64,000 nt of DNA, taken from contig NRSV01000052.1 in assembly GCA_002286855.1 (NCBI GenBank), forward strand, positions 190,949 to 254,948. Reading direction: 5' to 3'. This DNA is from Bipolaris cookei. Its lineage: Eukaryota; Ascomycota; Dothideomycetes; Pleosporales; Pleosporaceae. Under the pieces are notes generated by a model. It searched no databases and was not told where the DNA came from. It saw only the letters and a program-made list of their open reading frames with translations. Shown piece after piece: positions 12,608 to 24,900 of the stretch. The translations under genes and the position numbers were made by a program. Positions within the stretch are counted from its first letter, which is position 1. Each line of letters opens with the position of its first letter.

Positions 12608-15010
12608 ATGCCCGTCTCCAAGGCGACCAAGAAATTCCAAAAGGACAAGCTCGGCGACACCATCAAGCGCCGCAAAGATGTCGCCAAGATCAAGCAGCGC
12701 AAGCAGATGGACGCCAAGAGGAAAGAGCGCAAGGCCAGAGACAATGCGCGCGCCGACGATGTTGAGGAGGAGATGGCTGCTAAGAGACTCAAGATGAACG
12801 GGGCAAAGGACGACAAGCTGGGCGAGATGTCCATGGACCAATTCTTCCAGGGCGGCTTCCAGATCCCAGAGATGAGCAAGAAAAAGACCAAGCCAAAGAC
12901 TGGCAAGCGGAAGCGCACACCCGTCGACGAGGATGCTTCGGAGGGCTCTGATGAGGACATGGCAGAGGCATCTGGCGCCGCTGACAAGTCGGGATCAGAC
13001 AGCGAGTCGGGCGACGACATGGACACTCACAAGGAACAGCTCGCTGGGCTGGCGGAAAAGGACCCCGAATTCTACAAATACCTCAAGGAAAACGATGCCG
13101 AACTCCTAGACTTTGCCGAAGACGCCGATCTTGCTGAGATTGATGCTCTCTCTGCCAGTGAAGACGAGGCCACGCCACGGAAAAAGCACAAAGCCGACGA
13201 GCCAGAGACTACGGGCAACGACCTCACAATCAAGACTGTTCAGAAATGGAAAACTTCAATGGAGGCCAAGCACTCTCTGCGTGCCATGAAGGAGATTGTT
13301 CTTGCATTCCGCTCTGCTGCACACATGAATGATGAGGACAGTGGAAAGTCGTACAAATACTCGATAACAGATCCCGATGGTATGTTGACCGTGTCTTGAA
13401 AATATGGCGACGCTAACAGCTCGCAGTATATCACCAGGTCCAAGTGACTACTCTTCAGCTCGTCCCCAAGGTCCTCCAACATCATCTGCCTGTCAAGGAG
13501 AGTGCTGGCGGCAAAATGTACGCAACCACTGCAGTGCTTCAGTATCATCGCTAACAAACACAGTCGCGTTCCCACCGATACCAAAAAGTTCCGCACTCTT
13601 ACGCCCCTTCTCAAGTCGCATACCGTCTCGATGCACCACCTGCTTGAGAACTTGGCCGATGCGAAAACGTTGAAGATGACTCTAGATTCCTTGTCGAACC
13701 TCCTCCCCTATGTTCTCTCGTTCAAGAAGATCATTCGTGAGGTCACACGCTCAGTTGCCACTGTATGGGCCGACAGCTCCAATAATGACGGCACCCGAGT
13801 ATCAGCTTTTCTCGTGTTGCGACGGCTGTTGGTTATTGCTGACCCAAGCATCCGTGAGGCTGTCTTGAAGCAAACATACCAAGGCCTTGTCAAGGGTGCA
13901 AGAAACACTACAGTCCATAACGTGCAGGGCATCAACCTTATGAAGAACACTGCGTCTGAACTCTGGGGCATCGATCCAACAGTAGGCTACACAACTGGCT
14001 TTGGCTTCATCCGCCAACTTGCCATACATCTTCGAACCAGTATCACAAACAAAACAAAAGACTCTTACAAGACAGTATACAATTGGCAGTACATCCATTC
14101 GCTAGACTTTTGGTCCCGTGTAGTCTCGATGCACTGCGAGTCTCTTCGGGAAGCCGAGGCTGGGAAAGCATCACCGCTACGACCGCTCATCTATCCCGTT
14201 GTCCAAGTCACGCTCGGAGCCATGCGCCTCATCCCCACATCACAATACTTCCCTCTCCGGTTCCAACTTGTGCGCTCCCTTCTCCGCATCTCTCAAGCAA
14301 CTTCAACCTACATTCCTCTGGCACCCGCCCTTGTCGAAGTCCTAAACTCAGCCGAAATGAAGAAGCCCCCGAAACCCAGCACTCTTAAGGCGCTCGATTT
14401 CAACGTCAGCATCCGCGCAACAAAGGCTTACCTACGCACACGCGTTTACCAAGATGGCATTGGCGAACAAGTCGCAGAGCTTCTTTCCGAGTTCTTCGTT
14501 CTCTGGACCAAGAACATTGCTTTTCCCGAACTCGCACTACCTGTCATCGTCATGCTTAAGCGGTGGGTCAAGGCCATGACCAAGAAGAGCGGCGGAAACA
14601 AGAACAACAAGGTCTCGTCTATGCTTGCCCTTCTTGTCCAGAAGCTTGAGGCAAACTCTCGTTGGGTCGAGGAGAAGCGCAACAAGGTTGAGTTTGCACC
14701 CAACAACCGTGCGGGTGTCGAGGGTTTCTTGAAGGATGTCGAATGGGAGAAGACTCCTCTGGGCGCCTTTGTCGCGGGCCAGAGAAAGACCAGAGAGCAG
14801 AAGCAGAAGATGCTGGATGATGCGCGCAAGACGGAGGATAAGAAGAGGAAGGAGGCTGAGATGGAGGCAAAGAGGAATGGCGAGGTATTTGAGGATGGCG
14901 ATGAGGAGGCGAGCGAGGATGAAGAAGAGGAGGAGGAGGTTGATATAGAAGGACTGAGCGATGAGGATGTGGACATGGAAGATGATGAGGAAGAGAGTGA
15001 TGACGAGTAA
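12608..15010 (+). CDS. noc2: NOC2, nucleolar complex protein 2, 769 aa
   Basis: Nucleolar factor that with NOC1 and NOC3 escorts pre-60S ribosomal particles through maturation and export. Exons 12608-13379, 13427-13517 and 13564-15010 join in frame; both introns are 46-47 nt with GTATGT and GTACGC donors. The N terminus is lysine-rich (SKATKKFQKDKLGDTIKRRK) with acidic blocks, typical of nucleolar proteins. The conserved NOC2 core runs from about residue 285, with KIRVPTDTKKFRTLTPLL spanning the second junction, through FWSRVVSMH and YFPLRFQLVRSLL. The protein ends in a coiled, Lys/Glu-rich segment and a strongly acidic tail. Length is in the family's normal range. Confidence 0.95.
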
Positions 15011-15341
15011 AGAACATAGTGTGTGTATTTTATCTTATTTTGGGGTTTGGAATGGTTTGGAAATCGGAAAAGACGATAGTTTCCCAAGTTACCGTGAATA
15101 CAAAGAGAAGGTAACTGCAATGCCAGGCATTTTTGCATCCTAGCTCTTTAGTCTCTCTGGGTCTTATGGTGTGACTACTATTACTACTGTTCATGTTTGA
15201 CTACATATACAAAAAGAATAAGATGAAAAGGCCTAAATATCCCAACTCTCTACTCATATTCACCGCAAAAAAAAACCCCCTACGTGAGCCAGGAAAGAAT
15301 CTCATTTCTCACCTCTCCCTTTCCATACCAAAAAACCCCCT

Positions 15342-16682
15342 TCATTTCTCAACACCCCCCCCCCCTTGCCACAAACCCTCCTGCTTCGACCGCTCAAACA
15401 CCCTAATCTCATACACCGTTGGCCTCCTCGCCTCACCCTCGCACGTGATCCCCTCCTGCCCTTCATGCCTCTCCAGCCGAAACCGATGCACTCCTTTCTT
15501 CGCATCCAGCACCCCATATCCCACAACCACATACAACCCATCATACCTTAGTTCCCTCTCCAACCGATATTTATTCCCCTTGCCCAACTGTGCATACCGT
15601 AGTATGCGCACAGGATTCAGTATCTGCAGCGAGGTAAGTAGACGTTTAGTATTTTCCGTGACAGACCCGGTGTTGTCTGTGTTCTCGGTGCCGGAATACT
15701 GAATGCTGTCGCCGTCGTCGAGATCGGCGTAATCGGCGCCGCTGGAGCGGTTGGTTGATTTTTTGGTGATGATGCTGCGGAGGAGGTCTTGGGTTAGATT
15801 GTCCGCGTACCAGTGCTTGTAGAGTTGGTAGCTGTCTACTTTGATGTCTGGCGGGAAGTTTGCTTGTGCGCGGAAGATTCGGGGGAGGCCAGTTTGAGGG
15901 GAGAGCATGTATGATTTGCGGAGCATGTAGGGGGTTACGGGGAGAGTGATATCGGCTGTGTGGAGGGGATCGCTGGATTAGTGCTTTTTATGGGCTTCTT
16001 CGCATTGGCGGGCGAGGTCTTGGAGGGCGTTTAGGGCTGTGAGAGCGGGGGCCGCCGTTTGGACATGTTCTTCATGTGTATGCTGTCGGTGGAGATGGAG
16101 GTGTATCATTCTGGTAGTTCCGGGGGTACGGTATATTGCTTCACTTTGTATTGGGAAGTGGGTAGTGATTTTGTCGGTGCAGGGATGGTCCCCTTGGGAT
16201 CTGGATTGCTTACTGCTGTGGTCGATGCCGCCTTTTGTGGTTGGCGTGCAGTGTCGTTCAATGACGAGCCCTTCCTCACCTGCTCAGTAAGAGACCTTAC
16301 TTTCTTACTCTGGCGGTTTTCTGGGGTTTTTACAGCCTCCTTTCGCTTCCTGTTATCTGATGTTCGTATGATCGCTTTGGAGCTGGCCACGGTGGAAGTA
16401 GCGCTTATTTTTACAAGTTGTCGCTCAGTGCCGCTGGACTCTTCTCTGACGTTTGCCTTTTCAAACCTATCCGAAGATTTCAATACTGGCTTCGGCCTCA
16501 GCTCCTTGATCTTCTTTGCTAGCAAGCTCATGGTTTCTTGGTGCTGACTGCTCCCTTGCGTTACGGATCCTAGTAGCGAATGCTTCTTCTGGGTTGACGC
16601 CTGATACTTTCACAGCATTTCGTGCCGCTTCCAGCATCCATGCCTGTGGTTGCATTGATATTGCCTCGCTCTGATAAGCCAT
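15342..16682 (-). CDS. SRA-YDG domain protein; exon structure unresolved
   Basis: The C-terminal part (about 15972-15342) encodes an SRA-YDG domain, the fold that recognises methylated or hydroxymethylated cytosine in UHRF1-type proteins. It shows DGDSIQYSGTE, then PVRILRY, the hallmark RYDGLYVVVGYG and FRLERHEGQEG. Upstream on the same strand are a Met-initiated segment from 16682 and a basic, Ser/Lys-rich segment in another frame (about 16546-16106), then a third frame with EEHVQTAAPALTALNALQ. A likely intron runs from GTATCAGG after codon 25 to the CAG before the MSLLAKK segment. Another acceptor fits CTAATCCAG, ending at 15973. I cannot place every donor, so the gene may be spliced at least twice or be partly broken. 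Probably nuclear. Domain call is fairly safe; exon ends are not. Confidence 0.6.
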
Positions 16683-17388
16683 GTCGGGTTGGTTGAGTTA
16701 ATTGGGTTGGCCGGCTTGGTGATGTAGTGAGATGGATCGTGCTTGTTATGTCTTAGACTAGACGCAAGTGAGTCTGGTCTGCGAGCAAACAAACAGCAAA
16801 AGAACCAAACGCTGCATAGAGAGTGAGCGGTGAGGTTGGCACTTGGGTGTGTTTCAAGTAATAAGCAGTGTCACATATGATTTCACTACTGTTCAAATAG
16901 TACGCCACGCAATATCTGCCAAGATGATATCAAACTAAAAGACTGAGGTGCGAGATCTAGACTCGTAGAAGGGTTAGAGTGATTGTGAAGTAAGATAAGC
17001 AACGAGATGCACTGCACAACACTTTTAGCGTACATCTCGCGGATTTTGCGGTAAAGCTAGCACCAGGCAGCCACTATGTGAACCATTCAGATCAAGAACT
17101 AAAGTATAGAGTAGCTTTACTATACAATTACCGTGCGACATGGCTTCTATCCAGGACTACACGACATGAGTAATTTACGAAGCAGCTTGTCAACATCTAA
17201 CGTAATACACACCCAAGAGTCTCTCCTCATTTAACATCACTAGTAAGATAATACTTCCTCATCAAATGATAACCATCGCAATATATATTAGAGGTACATA
17301 AAAACGTACAAATAAAGGAAGCGCCTTGCTTTCTAACTCTGTTACTCGCCTGTCTATTTCTCGCCACTTTCACCGCCCAATCGTACAC
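16683..17388. other. intergenic region, AT-rich
   Basis: About 0.7 kb between the SRA gene's start and the lipase gene's stop. No supportable gene. The sequence becomes AT-rich toward 17300 and probably includes the SRA promoter and the lipase 3' end. Confidence 0.5.
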
Positions 17389-19032
17389 TTACTTCTCGTT
17401 CCCTTCAACAACCTGTCCCAGACCCTCTCCTTCAACCACCGCATCTGCCGGTCCCTTCCCTTCACCGCCCACCCTCTCTGTCGGCGTACTAACCAAGCTC
17501 TTCCCCTCAACTTTCTTTAACCCCGTAAAATCAATACCGCCTTCCACCTCTGCGCTCAAATTGACCCATCCACGGACACTACCTTTGGTGCGACTCAGGA
17601 TCGTTGTGTCATTAGCTTGACTCGCTGTTTGATCCTCAAGCTCAAGGTCAGCCGCGCTGGTGTTACCGACGCGAACACTGTTTTCACGTAGAACCTGCAG
17701 TATAGCCCGGGTATTGAGTTTGAGTACACGTTCGGGCTCCTTGACGCCAAAGAATTTCGTTGTCACCCAGGGAAATAAGACGCCAAAGTCGCTTTGGGAC
17801 AGGTGGGCTGAGGCGATGGGGTACAAGATGTGCGGACCAGGCTGAGTCGGGTACTTTAGATTTGACAGCGACGGCTTGGCGATGATGCGTTTTGTTTCTC
17901 GGAAGTTGGAGGCCCATTTGTAGAAGCCTTCGGAGGAGATGGCGAGGAGGTTCTTGCCACCATTAGGGGAGTCGTAACATGGCATCGGTTTGCTTCTGAG
18001 CCATGCAGTGTCTGGGCTCTGGATGGGCATCGTATACAGGTCCAGTAGAATAACGGGGTTGGCGGGCGTGATCTGGCGAACAATGCTCGAGTCCTCGGAA
18101 GGGATGTACAATGGCTTGTAATCCGGGATCTCTCCTTGAGGTCGGTAGTAGATCGACTTGACAAACTGAACCATTGTGCATGCGCCAAAAGAGTGCCCTG
18201 CAAAACTGACAGCACCTGGTTCATGGATATTAAGCAGATTTGCGAACATGCCCAATACACTTTTCCCTTTGGGTTGATCTTGCGCAACGTTCTTTAGCTG
18301 TCGGCCCTCGTCAATCTTCAATAGTGCATCATGTATCATTCCCAACTCCCATAGCCGAATTTGCAATTGCTTGTCTCTTCCTTGGTACGCTTCCGTACTG
18401 GGATAATAGGAGATTGAATTGAACTCTACTCGTTTCAACTTTTCCTTATCGTCTGGCGTATGGTGGGCAGCTAGAGGTGAGCTACCATCACGGTGATCTG
18501 CTGCGACAACTACTACTCCGTGGCTTGCTAGTGAGCCGCAGATTTGAGAATACGCGTTCCTGGTGCCACCCAGGCCATGTGAGAAGACCATGACGGGCCA
18601 TCGATTAGATTTTGGTGGTGGATCCAAGAGCTCCGCGTTTTGGTGTACAGGCATTGAAACATAGTATAACAATTGAGGCAATAGCCTGCATGTGTGTTAG
18701 TTCTGATCATTTGCACTCAGAAGCTTTTTTTTTACATAAGATACTTACGAGAACAATTTAGCGAATACGCTATTGGCACCCAGGAATTTCGCATAGGCGC
18801 TGAGATACTCCCGCTGCGGACTTGGTATCCATCTTACAGCTCTTTCGTTGCTATCCTGCTTGCACGGGTAGAAGACACGGAAAGCCACTGTTGGTAATTC
18901 CGTGGGAGGGACATTTTCACTCTGACTCGCTAATTCGCTCGTGGGTATCTCTACGTCTGCTGACCCGACCTTGTATGGGCCAGTATGTGCGGGGAATGCA
19001 GGCGTGGGGTTCAGCCGATTAAGCAAAGGCAT
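17389..19032 (-). CDS. platelet-activating-factor acetylhydrolase-like lipase (PAF-AH II type), 526 aa
   Basis: Alpha/beta-hydrolase that in this family removes short or oxidised sn-2 acyl groups from phospholipids. Exons 19032-18749 and 18685-17389 join in frame with a GTAAGT donor, giving 526 residues. The oxyanion segment FSHGLGGTRNAYS is followed by the nucleophile elbow AGHSFGAC with Ser260. The acid is probably the Asp in ILLDLYTMP, and the His lies in ASAHLSQSD. The N terminus has the family's PTVAFRVFYPC segment. The stop is preceded by a Gly/Glu-rich tail. I chose the Met of MPLLNRLNP. An in-frame Met at 19233 would add a hydrophobic leader that could act as a signal or anchor, so the start is uncertain. 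Confidence 0.88.
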
Positions 19033-20176
19033 TCTGATAGTGGCAAGTGATCTAAACGCTCGTGAGGACAACAGTGTGAATGAAAAATCCAGCACGCGAC
19101 GATTTTTTATTCTTGAGTTAGGCAGGAAATTCGATACGAGAAAGAAAGATGCAATAGGAATCCTGAGGAAAGGATAAGTGCATGTGTGGGAAGAAGGCGA
19201 ATCGAACAAGGAAAAGCTGTGATAATAGTGCATGCGTTCATGTTGGAAGGCGACTCAGTCCTGCAAAGTACCATGCTAATGTTCCGTGCCACTGCCAGGA
19301 ACATATCTGACAGCCGAAGTTAGGGCAAGTCACGCGATCTGCGTGATGTGGCGAGCCCAGGGCGAGACCGAAGTTTTGGACGCGTCTTAGCGGATACATA
19401 CAGCGTTTCTTCGTCGCCTTCCGTGGCGACTAGGAGGCGAGGAAGATTTTTCACCGTTTTTAGCACCTTGCGCCTTTCAAGATCAGAAATTATAAAATTA
19501 TATGCGCAACAGGCCTACGGTATATCGTACGTATGCGTATGTGCTGGCGCGGCGTAGTGGGGTGGTGATGTAGGAACAATGCATGACGACACGCAGACGC
19601 CAATATCAATCCGACTAAAGCGCTAAATCGCAAACGGTGATTGGAAGATAGGTAAGCGCTTGTACAGTAGTATAACCGAAACAGCCGCGCACCGTTGGAT
19701 GCTTAGCAAAATCACTGGTTTCTATGTGTTTCGCTGTCGAGTAGACTGTACAAACAACTGCGTCTTTGCACACGCATTTTACTTGACATCTCTACAGGTG
19801 TGCTCAAGGCAAGGCTTTTTGAATCTACCCAGTTTGCTTTAGATCAACAATGCTCGCTGTGTCGTTGAGATTTCGCATTCAAAGTCGTAACTCTCGGCGG
19901 TAGTTAGTAGTGTCTGGCCATTTCATTCAAACCAGAAGCAAATGACGGGAAACAAATTACAACACGCAAGGATGACCCATCTGGCATGGGATTGTCCAAA
20001 ATCCAAGGTCTAGTATATTGTGTATCTTCGTAAGGGACAAACAAAACTCAAAGGGGTATGCTGTCTCATCAAAGGGAAACTACTACGTGACTGCAAATGA
20101 CGCGCCGCAAAAAAAGAGCTTCAACCGAAAATCGCTTGTAACGTACTGTTTCGATCCATCGTATGCGAGACCACTT
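19033..20176. other. intergenic region
   Basis: About 1.1 kb between the lipase start and the Rab stop. No domain-bearing frame and no intron pattern seen. It contains the promoter of the lipase and the 3' end of the Rab gene. Confidence 0.5.
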
Positions 20177-21218
20177 TCAACAACATCCTCTCTTCCGTCT
20201 GTTCCCGCCGAGCCTGAATACATCTTCCCATTCGCTCAGCGCACCAGATTTCCTCCCTCTTCTGCGGTATCTAACACCCTCGTCCCTAAACCCACTCTTG
20301 ATACTGCCTCCACCGTCGTCCCAGCCCAAATCACCATACTGTATGCCACTCGCAGGATCGTCAGGATCAATCTCACCCAGCTCAATCTTGGTTAAGATCA
20401 TCCTCGCCAATCTATTGAACAGCTCCTCCACATTCTCTCCATTTAGTGCCGAGACCTCGACCGCAACTGGTATCCCGTTCTGTCCCGCCCATCGCGACGC
20501 CGTCTCGGTGGGCACCTCGCGGCCTTCGGGGGCTATAGTGTACGATGCATGGAGATTCAAATTGAGGCTCGTTCCTCTGCTGGATTGCGATGATGGTGTA
20601 GGCGGTGGTAGTCCGCTCTCTGAACTTGGTGTACTCCCATAACTGGAATATCCTCCTCCACTGGCGCCTTGGCTACTACTCAAACCCACAGGAATGCCCT
20701 CACCACTCTCAACGTCATTTTTGTTCCCTACGAGTATAATAGTAAGTTCAGGCCCGGCCAGCGCTCTTGCATCGTTGAGGAAAGTCTGCAATTGCTCAAA
20801 GCTCCGCCAGCTACTCACGTCATAGACAAGTATCGCACCCGCCGCCCCGCGGTAGTAGGATCGCGACACAGAGCGGAAGCGCTCTGTGCCGGCAGTGTCC
20901 CAGAGTTGTAGTTTCATTCGTTTTCGCGACGCAGAAGAGGAGGGGGAGCGGCGGCGGTCGGCAATGTGGACGATTTTGGATGCGAATTCTACACCGATTG
21001 TTTGGCTAGACAGAGAGCGCCCTGGAGTAGTGGTTAGACCGATGTGCAACGAGAAGAGGCGCGACAGAAGTACACTCGGATTTTACAAAACGATGCAAAA
21101 GACACGATCTATGTTGCTTAGTTACTCGGTGTTTGCAGTGAATACTTGCCTTATCGCAGACTTACTTGCCAGCACCGCTAGGACCCAGCAATATCACCTT
21201 TGCCAGGTAGTCATACAT
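20177..21218 (-). CDS. Rab GTPase, Rab4/Ypt4-like, 310 aa, with 35-nt internal exon
   Basis: Small GTPase of vesicle traffic. Exons 21218-21166, 21108-21074 and 20177-21021 (read downward) restore a textbook Rab. The P-loop GPSGAGKS (residues 12-19) is split by intron 1, the switch I segment SSQTIGVEF follows intron 2, then come WDTAGTERFRS, the NKND guanine motif and the SALN motif. The 35-nt middle exon supplies the second P-loop residue Ser and LLHRFVKSE, and without it the protein lacks a functional nucleotide site. Between NKND and SALN is an unusual Ser/Gly/Pro-rich insertion of about 60 residues. The protein ends in a Cys-Cys pair for double geranylgeranylation. A short extra exon upstream of 21218 is possible because an acceptor-like CAG lies 15 bases before this Met. 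Membrane-associated. Confidence 0.9.
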
Positions 21219-21919
21219 GCTTCCCAGTTCCTGTCACAATTTAGGAAGGCTCTGCACGGCTCTGGCCATGTCCATACCTACTTGTAAAGGCGGCTCGCTG
21301 CTCCGCGTCGAGGCGTTGGACATAGCGCGATTCCTCCCCATCTTGACGGGCTGGCTAGCTGTGGTCGCAAAGTCGTAGACGACAAGTCGGCACAGATCAC
21401 GGTCGCATACGTGTCGCAAGACTCTGAAGTCGTAAGAAGAGTCAGAAATTGCGCCGGTGAGAGATAGCGCAATGCTACCGTGTTGTGTTGTCCGTCTGGG
21501 CTTATCTTTGTGACGCCAATTGGTGGACCCTGGCCGCGATTCGCGATGTCAATCACGCGCGCACATCAACGACCCCACTGAGCACTTTCTAGTAGAGCAC
21601 GGGTTGTCCAGAGTGCAGGTCGATGTGTGATTCCTGCTTTACGGTGCAGCACCCACATCTCTAGACCCTGATTAGAAATTATAGCGGTCTGGCATTCATA
21701 GAACATTACTTTTTAAGGAGACTTGGTTCCAAATGGCATGCTCACATAAGGCTAGGAACAGTGTGGAGTCGACGGCTATGAACAATTACCCCAGAATTTA
21801 TCAGTAACAAGAAAATGAAACAACACACAGTACACATTGGTATCCTAAACGCTTTACCAAAAGCAAACACAATAATTCAGTCAACTCCCATCTTCCCACA
21901 GCACTCAGATGTGTCCATC
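21219..21919. other. intergenic region
   Basis: About 0.7 kb. It holds the Rab promoter and the 3' end of the copper ATPase gene. I see nothing else that I can support. Confidence 0.5.
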
Positions 21920-24900
21920 TCAATGCTCGCCCATGTCTCTCAAGGGCATATAGCTGGCCTCCTCCTTGTTTCGTCTCCTAGCCGCCCATGCCTCACTGAT
22001 CCAGTCTCTTACGAAACCGAATACTCCCTGCTGGCCAACCTTCTCCATCTCCAAGTCCTTCTTGTCAATCGGGGCACTAGGATCCAGAACGCTCAACCTC
22101 ATCCAGCTAGGTCTGCTCCAGAACTTGAGGTGCAGAGAACTAACAACAACGCTAACCGATGAGCATGCCATTGCCGCGCCTGCAGCCATGGGATGTATTG
22201 AGAGTCCCCAAGGGAGGAAAAAGCCCATTGCAAAGGGAAGTCCGGTGAAATTGTACATGCAGGCCCATGCAAGGTTGAGTTTGATACGGAAGAAGATGGC
22301 GCGGCTGAGGACGAGGGAAGCAGGAATAGCTAGTAGGTCAGTGTTGGTCATGAGAACAATCGAGGCCGCCTCCATGGCAACGTCTGTACCAGTCGAGAGG
22401 GCAATACCAATGTCTGCAGACGCGAGAGCCGGAGAATCGTTGATGCCGTCGCCGACCATACCAATCACACTTCCACAAGATTGGAGATCTTCTACAATCG
22501 CTTTCTTGTCGGCAGGCGCGCACGAAGCATGGACGTCAGCAGGATCGATACCGACTGCTGCTGCGACTACTAGAGCCGAGGCTGAAGTGTCACCAGTCAC
22601 AATCGAAGACTTGATACCCAAACGGGACAGGGCGAGCACACAGGCGCGAGCAGAAGGCTTGATCGTGTCGGACATGCTCAAGGTACCAGTGTATGTGTTG
22701 CCAATAGCGGTGTGAATCGTCGTGATACCAGCCGAGTGGGTTTGAGGGCCGCTTCGGGGATTAGCAACGGTAGCAGACGTCAGTGGCTCGTCTACAAAGG
22801 TGGGAACATTGACTCCTTCTGAGGTAAGAAAAGCAGTGTTGCCAATGAGGACCTTGTATCGCGTGCGCTCGCGGGAGAGAGCTGCTTCGACTGTTGCAAT
22901 GATACCTTTGCCAACGACGGCTTCAAAGTCACCCACGGAACCATCCAAGCTGTCGTCTGGCCCTAGGCGAAGATGCTCCTTTGCAGACAGAACAATAGCC
23001 TTCGCAATGGGATGTTCAGAGCCCATCTCGGCGAGTCCAATCAGTGTCCACCACAGGTTCTTCTTTTCAGCACTTCCCCATCCGCCTTGAATGTCGGCCT
23101 TGGATACGCTCATCTGACCAACGGTAAGGGTGCCAGTCTTGTCAAAGACAACATGGTTAACTTTAGTTGCGGTTTCCAGAGCAGCGCCACCTTTGACAAG
23201 AATGCCCTGTTCAGCGCCGACACCAGTGCCGACCATAACAGCTGTAGGCGTAGCAAGGCCAAGGGCGCATGGGCACGCGAAAACAATGACAGCGATACAA
23301 AGCTTGAAGCACACCATGAACTTGCCACCACTGGAATGATCAAGGAAGACTTTTGGAGGGTAAGGGAGGACATGGCTAAGAACCATCCATCCAACAAACG
23401 TGGCGAGGCCGAGAGTGATGATGATTGGTACGAAATATCCGGCAACAGTATCTGCGAGCCTCTGAATAGGAGCACGACTTGTTTGAGCTTCCTGGACGAG
23501 ACGGACAATCTGGCTGAGCTGCGTATCACGGCCAGCTCGAGTGACGACAAACTCCAGACGGCCGTTGCCATTAACGGTACCAGCCATGACCAGGGCGCCT
23601 TTCTTCTTGAGGATCGGCATGGCTTCTCCAGTGACCATACTTTCGTTGAGATAGGACTCTCCGCGCGTTACTGTGCCATCGGCAGGAAGCTTGTCCCCAG
23701 GACGAAGGATGACCACATCACCAACTTCGATAAGCTCTGTGGGAATGACCCTTTCTTCAGCAGCATTTCCGTCGACAGACTTGCGTTGCAACTTTTCTTC
23801 GCTGGCTTCCCAATCCTCGGCAGCTTTTGCGGCAGCAATGGGATCGGCATAGATGGTGGTCATCGAAGGGGCCAGCGACATGAGATTGGACAGAGCTTTG
23901 GAGGTTTGGCCCTTAGCACTGTTCTCGAGATAACGACCCAAGCTGATGAAGGTGAACAACATGGTGCTGGTGTCGAAAAGTATCGTTGGCTTTGTGTGAG
24001 GGGGAATCAGGAGCGATACCAGCATGGAGAATACACTGAAGAAAAAGGCAGCCGAAGTACCGAGTACAACCAAAACGTCCATGGTAGGTGAACCATGGCT
24101 CAGCGACTTGTACGCAGAGACGTAAAAGCGTTTTCCAATGCCAAACTGCACCGGTATGGTGAGTACCAGGCATATGACGTCGCCAAGGTACAGACCAGGT
24201 ATGAGCCGAATGCCACCAAAGTTGATGAATGGCAAAAACATGGGGATGAACATGCTGATCAGAAAAACGGGCACAGCGAACCAAGCAGAGAATATAACGG
24301 CATGTCTCCACTCCTGGATCTCTTTTGTCTTGGCAAGGGACTCGAGCTGTGCGTTGTTGTCTTCAGAGTCAGCGACTAGCGCATTGTAACCTGCCGCTTC
24401 CACAGCCTCGACAATGGTACGAATGCCAACAATCTGGGGTTCCCGACGAATAGTGGCTCTTGAAGTACTGAAGTTGACTGTTGCAGATGTGATGCCGGAT
24501 CGCCTCCTTAGTATCCCTTCGAGTTCCTGGGCAGCGGCCGCGTCGGGTAATCCATAGATCTTGAGCTGCAAGGGAGCATTACTCGACGAAGACTGCTGCA
24601 CGCTACTGTCCACTGACGATACGACTTCAGCATCAAACCCCCGGTCTTCAATAATCTCTACAATCTGAGCTTCTGTAAGCTTGGAAGGGTCGTGCACGAG
24701 CACAGCACGATTAGCGAGTAAGCTGATGTTGAACTGGTAAACTCCATCAACATCCTTGAACCCAGCCTCTATAGCCGATGTGCATGCACCGCATGTCATG
24801 CCTTCAACGGCAACGGTGGTGGTCAAGGTCCTGTGCTGATTCCTGCTCTTGCTCTTCTTGGGCGCTGGCGTTGCGGCTTCGGTGCTCAGCACCTCCGCGT

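Noticed and set aside
22973..24091. 372-codon frame opposite the copper ATPase gene
   Set aside because: It is the antisense of strongly conserved ATPase coding sequence and has no protein features of its own.
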